Source: Ditylenchus dipsaci (taxonomy: Eukaryota; Nematoda; Chromadorea; Rhabditida; Anguinidae). Taken from it: a DNA stretch of 64,000 nucleotides. This document shows positions 9,758-22,100 of the stretch, in pieces. The position numbers were made by a program, and so were the translations under genes. Under the pieces are notes generated by a model, which saw only the letters and a list, made by a program, of their open reading frames with translations, had not been told where the DNA came from and did not search any database. The stretch is from contig SADC01001394.1 in the NCBI GenBank assembly GCA_004194705.1, positions 264,876 to 328,875 on the forward strand, written 5' to 3'. Within the stretch, counting starts at the first letter, position 1, and the number at the start of each line of letters is the position of its first letter.

Positions 9758-12700
9758 GAAATTTACTGTGCACTAGTCAAACCTAGGATTTAAAACACTC
9801 TTTTAGTCCAATAGTCTTCCAAATTTTTTCGTTAGCTTTTTAACCAGATTTGGTTCTGGAACATCTTTGAACTTTACTCACAAACAATTAAAAAATGGTT
9901 CTATTGTTTTGCCAATCAACTTAAAGGCCTTAAATACGAAAAATAACAATGTAATCGGTCAATCCTGCGTTACTCCACTTTGGTTCACACATACACTTCA
10001 TTATAACAATAATATTGGGTCTCTAAATCAATTTGTGCTGCAGTTAATGCAATGGCGTGCCCGTCATGTCGAGTCAAACACACATCAATAATCCCAGCAG
10101 AATTGTCTCTTCTCCCATAAAACAAAGACACAACAACACTACCAGAAAAATCAAGCACCATGAGAAAACCACTCCCAACCACTTCAAATAGCATTAGCAG
10201 AAATGTGTGTGTATGTCTCCCACCCCTCCGCTAGTAAACTGTACGATTCAAGGAGCAGGGCATAGACAGAGGAGGAGAACAAGGGCTAGCCACAAATGTG
10301 TTGGTGTGTCTCATTGCCTGTCTTCTATGTAGCATAGTGGTGCGCGGCCTGCACAGTCACCGAACAATTGATTTGTTGGTAGCTCCCATAGAAGTGGGAA
10401 AAGGGGCGCGCAAGCCTGTCGATTTCCTGCTATTGTGGTTGCGAGGTTGTATTAGTAGTCCTTTTGATCATCTCCTCTGTGTGTGAGCATTCATCCCCCC
10501 TCCCTAAATTTGATGAAAATCTGCTCTTCTTACTCCTTTTTCTTTCACAATCCTAGAAGTGTTTCAACTGAATGTGATTATTGATTGCCTCTTTGCAAAA
10601 ATGTAGGATTGTAGGATAGTCGGGTTCAATGTGTTGTTTCTGTTGAAAACTTGAAGGGCAGGGTTTAAAACATCACAAGTTGGTTATCAAAATTTGCTGT
10701 TTTTTTAAGTCGTGATCATAACAGCATGCGAGCTCGTCAAGAAGCATGCGATCTGCTGTGACTGCGGCCTAACCAAGTTACCCTCCTAATTTGAAATTAT
10801 CTTTTTGCATTGAGTTTTCGACCTGCTTTTCGTAGGTGACCTCTTGGCAAGTCAAATATTTAATTTTAGCTCATTTTACTGGGTACACTTTGAGTGATAA
10901 CTAGGATAGAGGTTATCACAAAATTTGTTCGAAAACTGAATGCCACAAAAAGCATTTTACAAATTAGGGAGTAAAGCTCCATTAGAATAGATACAATTTT
11001 TCGAAATTTCTGCGCTTAGTATAATTTTTTATGTAGGCAACCTGGTCCAATATGGAAAGCTAAATTAGATTGCTCGATATCGAATTTGCTATAGTAATCT
11101 AAACATATTTAGAAACAAAATCAAAAATAGCTACTTTTGCCTTTTTCTTCTGTTATTTTGGCCATTTAATTAAAGTTTTTGCTGTAATCGGCAGGGTAGT
11201 AGCAGTATTAATTGTTTTACCCCAAACACAACATTTTTGAAGAAAAGAAAAATGTCAGGTGAGAAATGGCAGGTAGTATTTAAATGGCGCTAAAGACGCA
11301 CTCTCTGCTTTTAAAGCTTATCCATCCAAGCAATAATGAATAAGTGTGTATGCCTACCTGGTTGCCTTGCCAACCCACGATTCCAAGAATACCTGGAGGG
11401 GGCTACCTCAGGGCAAAAACACTTTCTTAAAGAAAATATTTCATAACAGTGGTCTTTTTGTTAGTTTTGGCAGTAGATATATGTATAGGCATAGATGTCT
11501 GTAGATGGAGAGATGTGCCTAGCTTTTTGTGCTGGAGAATAGAAACAACATCTCTCATGCCTATGGCTAAAAATTTTAGAGTTTTCGAGAAGATTTCGAG
11601 AATTTTATCAGCCAGATATGTACGGGTAATGGGTGCTAGTTTTTAGGTCAAGTGCAATGTGGGCTCCAAGTAGACACGCCTCCAGCTCTAGTTGTGCCTA
11701 ATTATTGACTTAGGCTATTTTCATTATTAATAATTGCACAGCTAATTACTTTGTTTGATGAAATACTGTTTGCAAAGATTTATTAGTCCTGTTTTCGGTG
11801 GCACCCTTTAGTTTTTTTCCTACTATCTTTTATTTTCGCACCAAAAGGTGGTGAAAAATTCAGAAATGTTCGAAAGTTTCCAGAATGTCGAACAAAAAGT
11901 TATTTTTATTTATGGTGGAAAAAATGTTCAATTTTGGTCAATAGTCAAGGTTTCGCTAAAGCAAGATGTCAAGACAACAATATTATTGACAGTAAAAGAT
12001 ATTTCTGTATGGCACAAACCCATTTACCACCTCCAAAGTAAGGCACTTAATCTTCAGGGGATACATATATCGAAAACAATTTCTGTTGTATTTTTGATGC
12101 TGAGCATTTTAGTATATTATCAACAAAATTTCCTTTGAGCTCCGTAAAAGACGGTTCTATGCATTTTCAACAAAAATTCAGTAAGAAGACGCTTTTTATT
12201 ATTTAAAACCAGTACAAATGCAGCAGTGTTTAAGCTCGAAAATTCCTAAAAAAAGCATTTTTTATGTGAAGTATGAGTCACCTCAATTTCAATTGACTTA
12301 CTGACTCATGTTTTCTTACTTTCTCTAATCCAGCCCCAAAATAGGGATTGTTTTGACAGTGATGCGGACAACTTTGTAATATTAAATTCAGGAGGACAAC
12401 AACACAACACATAAAATTACTTTTAGTTCTCCAGGGAGGCAGCATAGATGAATGAATTTGCATAATTTTATCATCTTGCTATTGAAAACTTGAAAAAGTC
12501 CCAGCTCTATTTGTTTTAATTCAATGCTTTGGGGAATATTACTCTTGATTGATTTTGTTCCGTCTTTAGGGGACATGTGTTTTTGTTTTTGTGTGTGAGT
12601 GTGGTTGTGCGCGCCCAGACTAACTGGGTCAAGGAACACATCAACCAATATTCAAGGGAAATCCCATCCTAATACTGTTTTGATTTTTGGTGCAGAAGTT

Positions 12701-13929
12701 TTTTGTGTCGAATGCTGGAAATGATGATTTCGTGTTTATTTGAGTAGGAACTTTTTTGCCTGCAGGTACTGACCCATATTTTTGCATTGAATTCGTTTTC
12801 TTTGCATAATCTTATCCCAAATAGCTAAATTAAGTTGTAACAAGTATAGTTAGATACTTCAGTGAAATCAGCCAAGCGCATATGCGTACCCAGGGGGGGG
12901 GGGGGATCTAGCCGGGCTATGCCCCCCCCCTCGTCAGGATTTTTTCAGCCTTTTTAGTTTTTTAGCCTTATTCAGTTTTTTTGCCATTTTAGATATCTTT
13001 TTTGGCTTGACTAATCCAAAAAAATCATCTTCACGCAAAGCTTCAATGACATATAGTAATACCAAAAACAGTAAACATGTCTTTATCTGTGGTTAGCGCT
13101 TTGTAAGCAGATTTATAGATAATTTAAGGCATAAAATATTTATAGAATCTCGTCGAAAGCTTTCATAAGTGGGACTTTGAACACATACTAAGCTTCTTAG
13201 CTCAGACTTTTTCGTCAAGTGTGATCATAGGAAAATTGTGCTTAAATCCAAAAACAACACACAGTTTAGCCATATGCATAGAAGATCACCAGTTTCATGT
13301 TCGGAGTATAAAATTTAATAGTGTCAATCTATCAAATTACTTACTGTACTCTTGTAATTTTAAAAGATGCATTTTTACATGTTTTCGCCACGATATTTTA
13401 CTTTTCTTGATTAATTATTGACATATCTTGATAAATAGTTGTTTTCCCAACCTTTCCGACCAAACTCCATTGGGCCAAAGAACACTTTTGAGTTTGAGCA
13501 ATCAGTAGTACATCCCATTTCTGCAGGTCTGACTAAAAATGCTTTGTTTTGATCGGTTTGAAGGACACTTTTTACTTCCTTTTATATCATTGTCTTCTAT
13601 TTATTCCATATATATATGCAGTCAACTCTCGATATAACAAAATTACAAAAAATTCAGTCACTAGGTGTATAAAAATTGTTGTCTTGTTCACCTTTTTTTT
13701 CGTTTTTTCGAGGAATAGTGCCCTAAATTTAAGGTTGACTCCGGCGTGCTGCAGCGCATATATACCTGATTTGAGTCAGTGATTTAAAACGGTAACTGCA
13801 GCGTATAGTCGAGTCCGCAGCGCTTCAAAATTTGATTGGCTAATTCATAAAAAAAATTTGCTATTGCGTCCTGAACTCTGAGTAAAATCGCTATCGGAGC
13901 TGATATTAAGCCAGAATCGACATTTGTGC
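9758..13929. other. Gene-free stretch upstream of the APP homologue
   Basis: No supported gene. There is mixed-composition DNA with pyrimidine-rich blocks (around 10150-10560) and a G12-C9 foldback-like patch near 12893-12930. A partial pogo-like end lies at about 13619, outside this stretch's well-resolved part. It could hold upstream exons or enhancers of the APP homologue, but nothing in the sequence proves that. Confidence 0.45.
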
Positions 13930-14033
13930 TACAGTCGACGCTCGATAAAACGTCGCTCAAGGACCGGCCAAACGGGACTTTATAACGAGCGGACGTTATA
14001 TTGAGCGAAACGTTATATCGAGCGTCCACTGTA
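13930..14033. mobile_element. Short pogo/Tigger-like MITE, 100 bp
   Basis: TA-CAGTCGACGCTCGATAAAACG at the left and CGTTATATCGAGCGTCCACTG-TA at the right. The centre is GGACCGGCCAAACGGG. Too short to code. Confidence 0.85.
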
Positions 14034-15417
14034 TTTTATAATACAAAAACAGCACAATGTGAATAAAAAAAGCGTAAATTTTCAATTCCACCTTAGACTG
14101 AGACCTCGATAAACCATGTTCACTTTAGTGACTGAGTAATGTTCACTTTTATTTCAGGTATCTTTATCTGCACTTTTTGAGTATGTGAGTTAGAAAAAAA
14201 ATGCCGCTCTACATGTCTAAACAACACCCAAAAAGTTTTTCCAATTCAAGGTTATATTGCTATATTCTCCCCGAATTTCAACTTCCAAAATTAGCAAACC
14301 ACCTTTTCTGCCCGGCCAAGCACATTCTTTTAGTCCTGCTCCACCAATCAATTATTCAATCTATCCACCCAACAAAAAATACTAGCAACAATTCGGCAGT
14401 GTGTGTGCCTGTCCCCCTAAACAATAACTGTTTGATTGCACCACACCCAACCCCTTCACCCCAAATAAGTGTGTTGTTCAACATGTTGTTGTGCCAGCAG
14501 TAACAGAAAGTAGTAATTGCAGTAGCCTGTCTACCCCAACCACTTTGATTTAGCCTAGCTACTACTACTATGCCAATACTTCTGCTGTTTCTACTAGTCC
14601 TACCAGCAGTGCCACAAGAATTGATGTTTTTCCACTCAGCCGGAATAATTTCCTGCCCTCTTTTGGAATAGCAGCAGCCAACAACAAAGAGGGGGTACTA
14701 CACTTGCTGTTGTTGGTGGGGCATTAGATAGCTGCTGGAGGAGGGAAGGCAGCAGTTATTGGCTACAATTTGGGAGGAGAGAGTCAGAGACACAGCAACA
14801 ACTTGAGGAAAGGAGGGCGGAACAAGAAAGTCTTGTTTGACTACTACTGGCACTCAGGGTGTCACTGAAGATGGCTTAAAACTATTGCCTTTTTTCACTC
14901 GTTTTTTGTGAAAGACCTTTTTTGGTTAGATAATGGGTGAGAATGACTAACATGTTCTTTGGTTTGTTTATGTTGGATTAGTTTTTGTGGGCCTTCTTTG
15001 GTTCGTTTATCTTATACTAGGTTTTTTGGGCCTAAAAATGAGTTCTCGTCAAAGTGTTTTGAGGTTTTTTGACTAATCTCTCTAAATATAGAAGGACTTC
15101 TTTATGATTTCGGTTTCACATGTAATTGGTTCAAGAGGTATTCTAGTGGTTATCCGGCGCTTATTGACAATTTTTCTTAATATCAAATCTGTTATGAAAA
15201 TTTGTGAAAATCTGATTTTTGATGACCGTACATTAATTTGTAAATTTATGGGGAAAAAATACCGTCCACCTGATTAGAAAAAATTTCAAAGGCACTGCTG
15301 ATCCTCGTCTCTTCAATGTTTCACAGAGACATGCCTCTGTAAAATATAGCTGAGATTCAGAGATATTTTCTGAGTCGCCACATGCCTTTGAAATAATACC
15401 ATTTTGTTATTCAAACA
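14034..15417. other. Gene-free stretch
   Basis: Contains C/A-rich and GCAGCAG-rich sequence (14280-14850) with no supported coding exon. It could be untranslated or regulatory sequence ahead of the APP homologue; I see no decisive signal. Confidence 0.45.
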
Positions 15418-15587
15418 ATAGTCAACGCTCTCCATAACAGACCCGAAGTGACCGACTTTTTTGTCCGTTATAGAGAGCGTCCGTTATGCAGAGCGTCGAT
15501 TTAGGTCAAATCATATTAAATCCAACCAAATCGGGCATTTTTTTTGTCCATTATGGAGGGGGTCCGTTATGGAGAGCGCCGACTGTA
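15418..15587. mobile_element. Pogo/Tigger-like MITE with CTCTCCATAAC ends
   Basis: Left AGTCAACGCTCTCCATAAC, right GTTATGGAGAGCGCCGACTG-TA. An inner second foldback (TCCGTTATAGAGAGCGTC) makes it nearly palindromic. The left TAC is damaged. Confidence 0.75.
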
Positions 15588-16130
15588 CGTCTATTTGAAT
15601 GCTTTTTAGCGAGAATTTTTTTACAATTAGCCATCTTTTTTGTGGTACTAACCTTTTTTGCAGCTGATTTACGTATTTTAGCTGATTCAAAAAAGGAAAA
15701 AACCAGCTGCAAGAAAAAAGTTTGCCTTTTTGTAAAAAATTATTTTCACCATTAGCATGGAAAATGAACATACATTTATTCGCGTTTGACTTTTTAAAGA
15801 TATTTAACTCTGATTTTCACCGAGCCTATAATTACCACCTATTTCGATTCCCTTTGCACTATTTCACTCTTACTCCCAATCTCTTAAAAGATGTATAATC
15901 TTCAATTAAGTAATTATTTTGCTTTTAAATGACTCCAAGCCTCCAATTACATGCGTGTTTATGTCTGTACCTACCAATTTACTATATGAAGTGTCTTGCA
16001 ATCCATGTTTTTAAATGTAAACTATTTGCAGCTTTCAAAACTAACCAGTTGTTTCTCCCTTTGTCGCAAGCAGAGGACAATTCCACTACCCAATTAGTGG
16101 CCAATCAGCCCACCTATTCAGATAATTCAA

Positions 16131-19100
16131 ATGAGGGCGGCAGCCGTAACTATTGTACTGCTAGCCGCCATATGCAGCGTCTTGCAGGCCAGCTATATTG
16201 AGGTGGGTTACACAAATATTTCTCAAACATGGGAGCAGCATTTTCCACCCTTATTTCAAGCTTGACTTTGCCTATCTTCTGATATTTTTGTCATTTTAAC
16301 ACATCAAAGACTAAAAATAGTGTATTTGAGCATTAAAATAATTTCGATTAGTCTCAGGCAATAAGAAGGGTAAACGCCAGTTAGCTTTACTTTTTGAAAA
16401 AAAATTAATGACTTTTTCTAAAGAGCACCGCGTTTATGTGTAGCTTTTTTTTGACGCTCTCTAGATCTGAAATTTTTTTAGGAATTAGATTTATATAGCA
16501 AAATTTTGGAGAAAAAAATTGGTTGAAATTCTTACACCGAAATTCTTATCCTGAAATTTCGGCACTCCAAGTTTAGTTCATATACCGGCAACCAAGCATC
16601 TTTTTCGGATGCTAAAGACCAAAAACCTTAGAATTTTAGGTTCAAGACACACCCAAAAATCATTTTATCGCTTGTAATTGGTTTTGTCGCCGTACTTTAC
16701 ACGTAAAATCTTTCATCTAAGAAATATATTACCTAAACACAGAAGCCATAAATCAGATCCATAGCACCCTTTTTGAAAAATGGCTACCAAATCAATATTA
16801 GCATGTTTGACTCAACTAAAACCACTAAAATGTGTTTTCTTTTTCAACCAACGGCTACCCGAATTCCATGAGGCAAATCTCACTTATTCGCTTTCTGCTT
16901 TTGGCTCATCCCAAAAAGCGTTCCACCACTAGCTATTACTACCACCGCCTCTTAAATACATAAATAATACATTTGGATTTTTTGTCAGAAGTTTTGTCAG
17001 TGAAGTTCAAGCCCTTCCGGCTGGAATTTCAAGGCTGCAAGAAGGAAAACAAATTCTGTTTAAAAATGTTTAGTGGATTTGGGGAAGCAATCCCCAAAGA
17101 GCCAGTCCCACCCAAAACAATCTAAATTGGTCAGGGCATTGGAAGTGCACCAAATAATGCAACTTGGGGGAGGGGACGAAGTTCCCTGCAACTAGGCTAG
17201 CAAAGTTTTTTCCTCTTTCATAAAGGATAGAAAATTTTATTGAGAAATTACTGTCAAATATATAAAATTTGCAATATGTTGTTATTGTTCACGTTTTGAA
17301 ACAAAAAATCATAAATTTCATTGTAAAAGTTCACAACGAAACAACCTGAAAAATTTGTGTTTTAATTTTTGATGCAACTGCAAATTTTTGACAGAGAATA
17401 AGCATGTTCAAAATGTATTAATTAGTGATACTCCTGATGTAAAAACTTGGCGTGAAAAAAATTTAGAACACTACACATTTTAAGATGCTTATAATTTAGT
17501 GTCTAAGCTTAAAAAATACCTTCTATTATTCCTACAGAAAAACTGGCATACTTTTGATTAAAACTTTTTTTTAATCCCTGTTTTATACTGTCAACAAGCA
17601 AATATGCTTAAATTTTCATCGTTTTAATAGCAATAATTAAAGATCTTTGGCCTGAAATCGGGTGATACCAATCAGCTTAAGCAAAGCTGTTTGATGATAG
17701 CTTACTAGCCGAATATTAATTTAGCTAACCCATATCACCAACCATCTACTACTGTATATAAACACTCTTAAACTAATCAAAAAAATTCTCTCGCCAGATT
17801 ATAACTAAGTACAATAAGAGTAATAATCAGTTTATGCTAGATATTTAACTTTTTTTAATAATCAGTTTTTGACCACCTAGATAAATGCTAAAAATAAAAG
17901 AGAAAAAACACGAATTTTTTAAATGCCAAAGTATTTTTGGAAACATGAAAAGAACGCTTTGTAACAACCAACTTAATTAGTATTTGTTTGCAGAGTGTGG
18001 CTGCAAATGTGGACGGCAAGCCTGCTGCCGAGCCTAAAAAAGAAACCAGAAGGCATGAAGCTTTCGTGCCGCTGGTCGCTTTTCAGTGTGGATATCGCAA
18101 CAAATATATGGTCAGTTTACAACAACACATAACTTTTTAATTGTAAATAAAAAAATGTTCTATAAAACAAGACAATTATTTTTTAATATATCCTGTGTTT
18201 TTAAAGTTAGCTTAATTTTTTCGAATTTTACACTTTTAAAAGAAAACTTTAAAAATTTGTTAACACTATGTAAAAATAAATAACATCATAAAATATATGC
18301 AGATGATTTTTGGTCATACTCATGTGTGATGCACTTAATTAACTTCGTTTCGTTCTTGCAAAAATGATATTTTGAAGAGTTAAGGGTTACATCTACATAC
18401 ATAAACAGGCCCTATCCTAGTATAGGGGCCAATTTTTGCCTTGGTCCCCCCTGTATATTTTAATCAATTTTTCCTTGGTCCCCCTGTTGTTTTTCCCGCC
18501 ATTGTATTTGGCGTTTTTCGGTTTTTAGTCATCCAGTTCTGTTCAAATCTCATGCTTGGTCCCCACTGTTGTTTTGGAGGTGATGGTCAATGATCATGGT
18601 TAAGGTGAATATGTTAACCATAATCACCATGTTCACCATAATCACAATATAACCTAACTATAACGGACAGGGGGACCAAGGCAAAATTGATTAAAATCAA
18701 CAGGGGGACCAAGCAAAATTTGGCCCCCTAAACCAGGACAGGGCCGGGTTACATCTACACTATCAAATTATTAAAATTAAATAAACGAAAATTCCGCCTC
18801 TAAAAATTTTTTTTTCTTTTGCAAAAAATTGTTCTTGATCGGTGACTGAAAATCGGGAAGAAGGGTGAAAAATTAGCAAAGACCCACAAAATTTGCACCA
18901 CTCTTCTACCTTATAAACATTTTAGCTCATAGATCTTTCCATCGACTCTCCAATAAGTTTTAGCTTAAAAATTAGTGATTTTTTAATCAAAATTTACAAA
19001 GGTGCGGTCAAAAAGTGTCACAAATCGATATTTTACCAATAAATTTCATTCCGTTTAGTTGTAAAAAATGCTTTTTTTAAACAAATATTTTTAAATAATT

Positions 19101-22100
19101 TTTGCTGCAAAAATTTCCGAGCAATTTTTTTATTTAAAATTTTCACAATCCAAAATATAAAATGATAAACCATAACACGTCAACTGGCATTTTGTCGTGA
19201 GAACTTATATGCAATAAGATACATACATCTCATGCCCACTTATTATATTGCAGAACAAGAATGGAGAGTGGCAAGATGATCCCAGCAGTGCTGCCTCTTG
19301 TCTCCAGGGCAAATACGATGTGCGTTGACTTTTGACCTATTGAGTCTAAGCAACATATACTTATTTACCCAAATTTAGATCCTCAAGTACTGCAAAAGGG
19401 TAGGTTCTTTAGTCAAAATACATACATAAAAACACACTTCTTCTTTTTTAATTATTTCCTGTCTTTTCTAAAAGGTGTTTTACCTCAGTGATTATGCATA
19501 CAACAATTTATGATGAATGAAAAACAAGCAAGACATTGCAGTACTACTGTACATGTTTTTGACTACAAAAAACAGGAAAACACATTTTCCTAAGATTAGT
19601 CATACAGGGTGTGTCCAAAAAATTACCTCTTTAATATTTTTTAGCACTTAGCTTCTTAGCCGGTGGATTTAAGAATTTAAAAGCTCAACCACAAAAAAGC
19701 GCCTACTAGATTTTTTTAAGCTGCACTCACAAGCATAGCAATGAACAAAAAAAACTAGTACTCCAAATTTTTGGGGAACCCATTTTCATAAAAAAATGGC
19801 CTTACATTCCTTGCATCCTATCTTGAAACTGCAAGGAAATAGAGAGCCAATAATAATGACCACTAGTGCATAATAAGGGTACGATACAATAAAGTCAAAA
19901 ACAAAAAGTGGTAAATCTTTTCTGGTACACCCTGTAATTCTGATAAATATTTTGATAGAAAATTTGTTTTTGAGCAAAAATAAATTTTTAATATGCCGTT
20001 ACCTAAAGCCCAAGAAAACTTATGTTGTAATTAAAAAATCCCTTCTTTAAAAAGGTAAACATAAATGCTAAAAATAAGAGTGCAGCGAAATTTAAACAAT
20101 AATCTGAAATTTTCGGAATAAAAAAGGCTTTGAAAGCATTTTTCAAACAAACAAATAATTAACATCTCTTGCTAACCGAATTTTGCTAAATCGACATTTT
20201 TTTGCGTGTTCGATATCCATTTTTGTGAGATTACTCTTTACTTTACAGGTAAAATTTTTTTGCCGATTCTAATATTGATTATGCCATACTCGAAAAAGTG
20301 CAACAATTCCTAATGTGATAAAACAAATTTAAAGCCAGCAAGGGATCGAGTCTAAGCAGATCGTTGGGATGTTAGAAAGCTTAAAATGGAGATACAAATT
20401 TTGATTTGGTTAAACTTCCGATTTGTAGATGTACCCCAATGAAGAGATCACCAATATTGTGGAGTACTCTCACATGGTTAGTCAAACATTTTAAAAAATC
20501 CTCTTTAAAACTAATTTCGTTCAGTCCCACATCGAGAAGTGGTGCAAAGAGGATGGTGGCAACTGCAAACACACTTCAACAGTCCGACCCTATCGTTGCA
20601 TTGTGGGCGAATTTGTGACAGAGTCACTGCAAGTGCCCTCCAAATGTCACTTTAGCCATGTGGCCGGCAAAATGAAGTGCAATGACTACAAGTACTGGAA
20701 CTTGAAGGCCCAGTCTGAGTGTGGACTCAAGGTGTGCTTTATACTTAATTTATGGCTTTATAATAAATAGTTCTATTTAATTAATTTGCAGACGGAGTCG
20801 GGCAGTAACCAAAGCATGAAATTACGCTCATTTGCCATCCTTGAACCCTGTGGCCTGTCCATGTTCAGAGGGGTAGAGTACGTGTGCTGCCCCAAGAGTG
20901 TCGAAGGTTATAATTCAGATTTATACAAAAAAGTAATTTTTTACAAAAAATAGAGGTTGTCACCAGTCTATGTTATATAATGTAGTGTTTTAAGCTGTAT
21001 TTTCATTTGATTAAAAAGGGGGGGGGGGTCTACGAAAAATTGTAATTTTTTTATCTATTTTATTTTTCACAATTTTCGTGATATTTTATTCTCCTGTTTG
21101 CTCTCATGTTTACCATCAACTTTAAGTCAGTTTGTTGGAGAGTCTCCGTGGCCTAATGGATCAAAGGCGCCGCCCTCCGAAGCATGGGTGTTAGGCGGAG
21201 ATGGGGTTCGAGTCCCCCGGAGACTGAAACTGTTTTTTACTTCTGTTTTACAAATACAGAAAGGCTTACCTTCGAAACCGTAAAAGCCCAAGTGCTCGCC
21301 CCTCCAAAGAGTATTTTTCTATAAGCCTACCTTTTTCAGTTCCCTCGATTTTTTCCACCCCAATCTATTGAAATGTGAAGTGTGCGGGTCTTTGGCCGCG
21401 AAGCGGCCAAATACCATTGGTATTGTCAGTGAAAAAGGTGAGAAATAGGTGAAAAAGGGTACAAGCCGTTTGATCCCACAAAATTGATCGCCAGCATATT
21501 AAGACTAGTTTTCAGATCTTATTTTTTTTCTTTTTTTAGAAGTTTGATTACTAAATTGTAGCCCTGAATGTCAGCTATATTTTGGTACTAAGACTTTAAA
21601 AAAAACCTAGAAACTTTAGATCTACACTTTAAAAAGCGCTCACTCAGTGGTAAAAAACGTGTCGAAAATCACCGAGTGAGCGCTTTTAGAAGTTTAGATC
21701 TAAAGTTTTTCAGTTTTTATAGAAGCTTCAGTACCAAAATGTATATGACATTTAGGACTACAATTTGGTGCCAAAACTTTCAAAAATTTATGAAAATCAA
21801 GATCTGAGAACTAGTCTTTATATGCTGGCGATCAATTTTGTGGGCGATCAAACGGCTTGTAGTACAAGCCTTGTACTCGTGAAAAATGAAAAAGCTGACT
21901 CAGAAAAATACTCTTTGGAAGGGGTGGGGCGACCACTTGGGCTGCTGTCTTCGAAACGTACCTTTGCTATAAACTAACTTTTTGAAATAAAATACATCCA
22001 AGCCCAGCTCCGAGGGCGTTTGTTAGATAGAATTCGCCTAATTATCAGCCATTTGCTCTCTGTTTGCCATTTTCCATAAAACAAGCTACGCTTTCAAACA

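Noticed and set aside
13619..13742. Possible further pogo-like MITE
   Set aside because: CAGTCAACTCTCGATATAAC is present, but the supposed right end AAGGTTGACTCCGG is weak and lacks TA; too degenerate to call.
14201..14503. 100-codon plus-strand open frame
   Set aside because: Low-complexity Pro/Ser/His-rich, no start context, no homologue recognised and no splice context.
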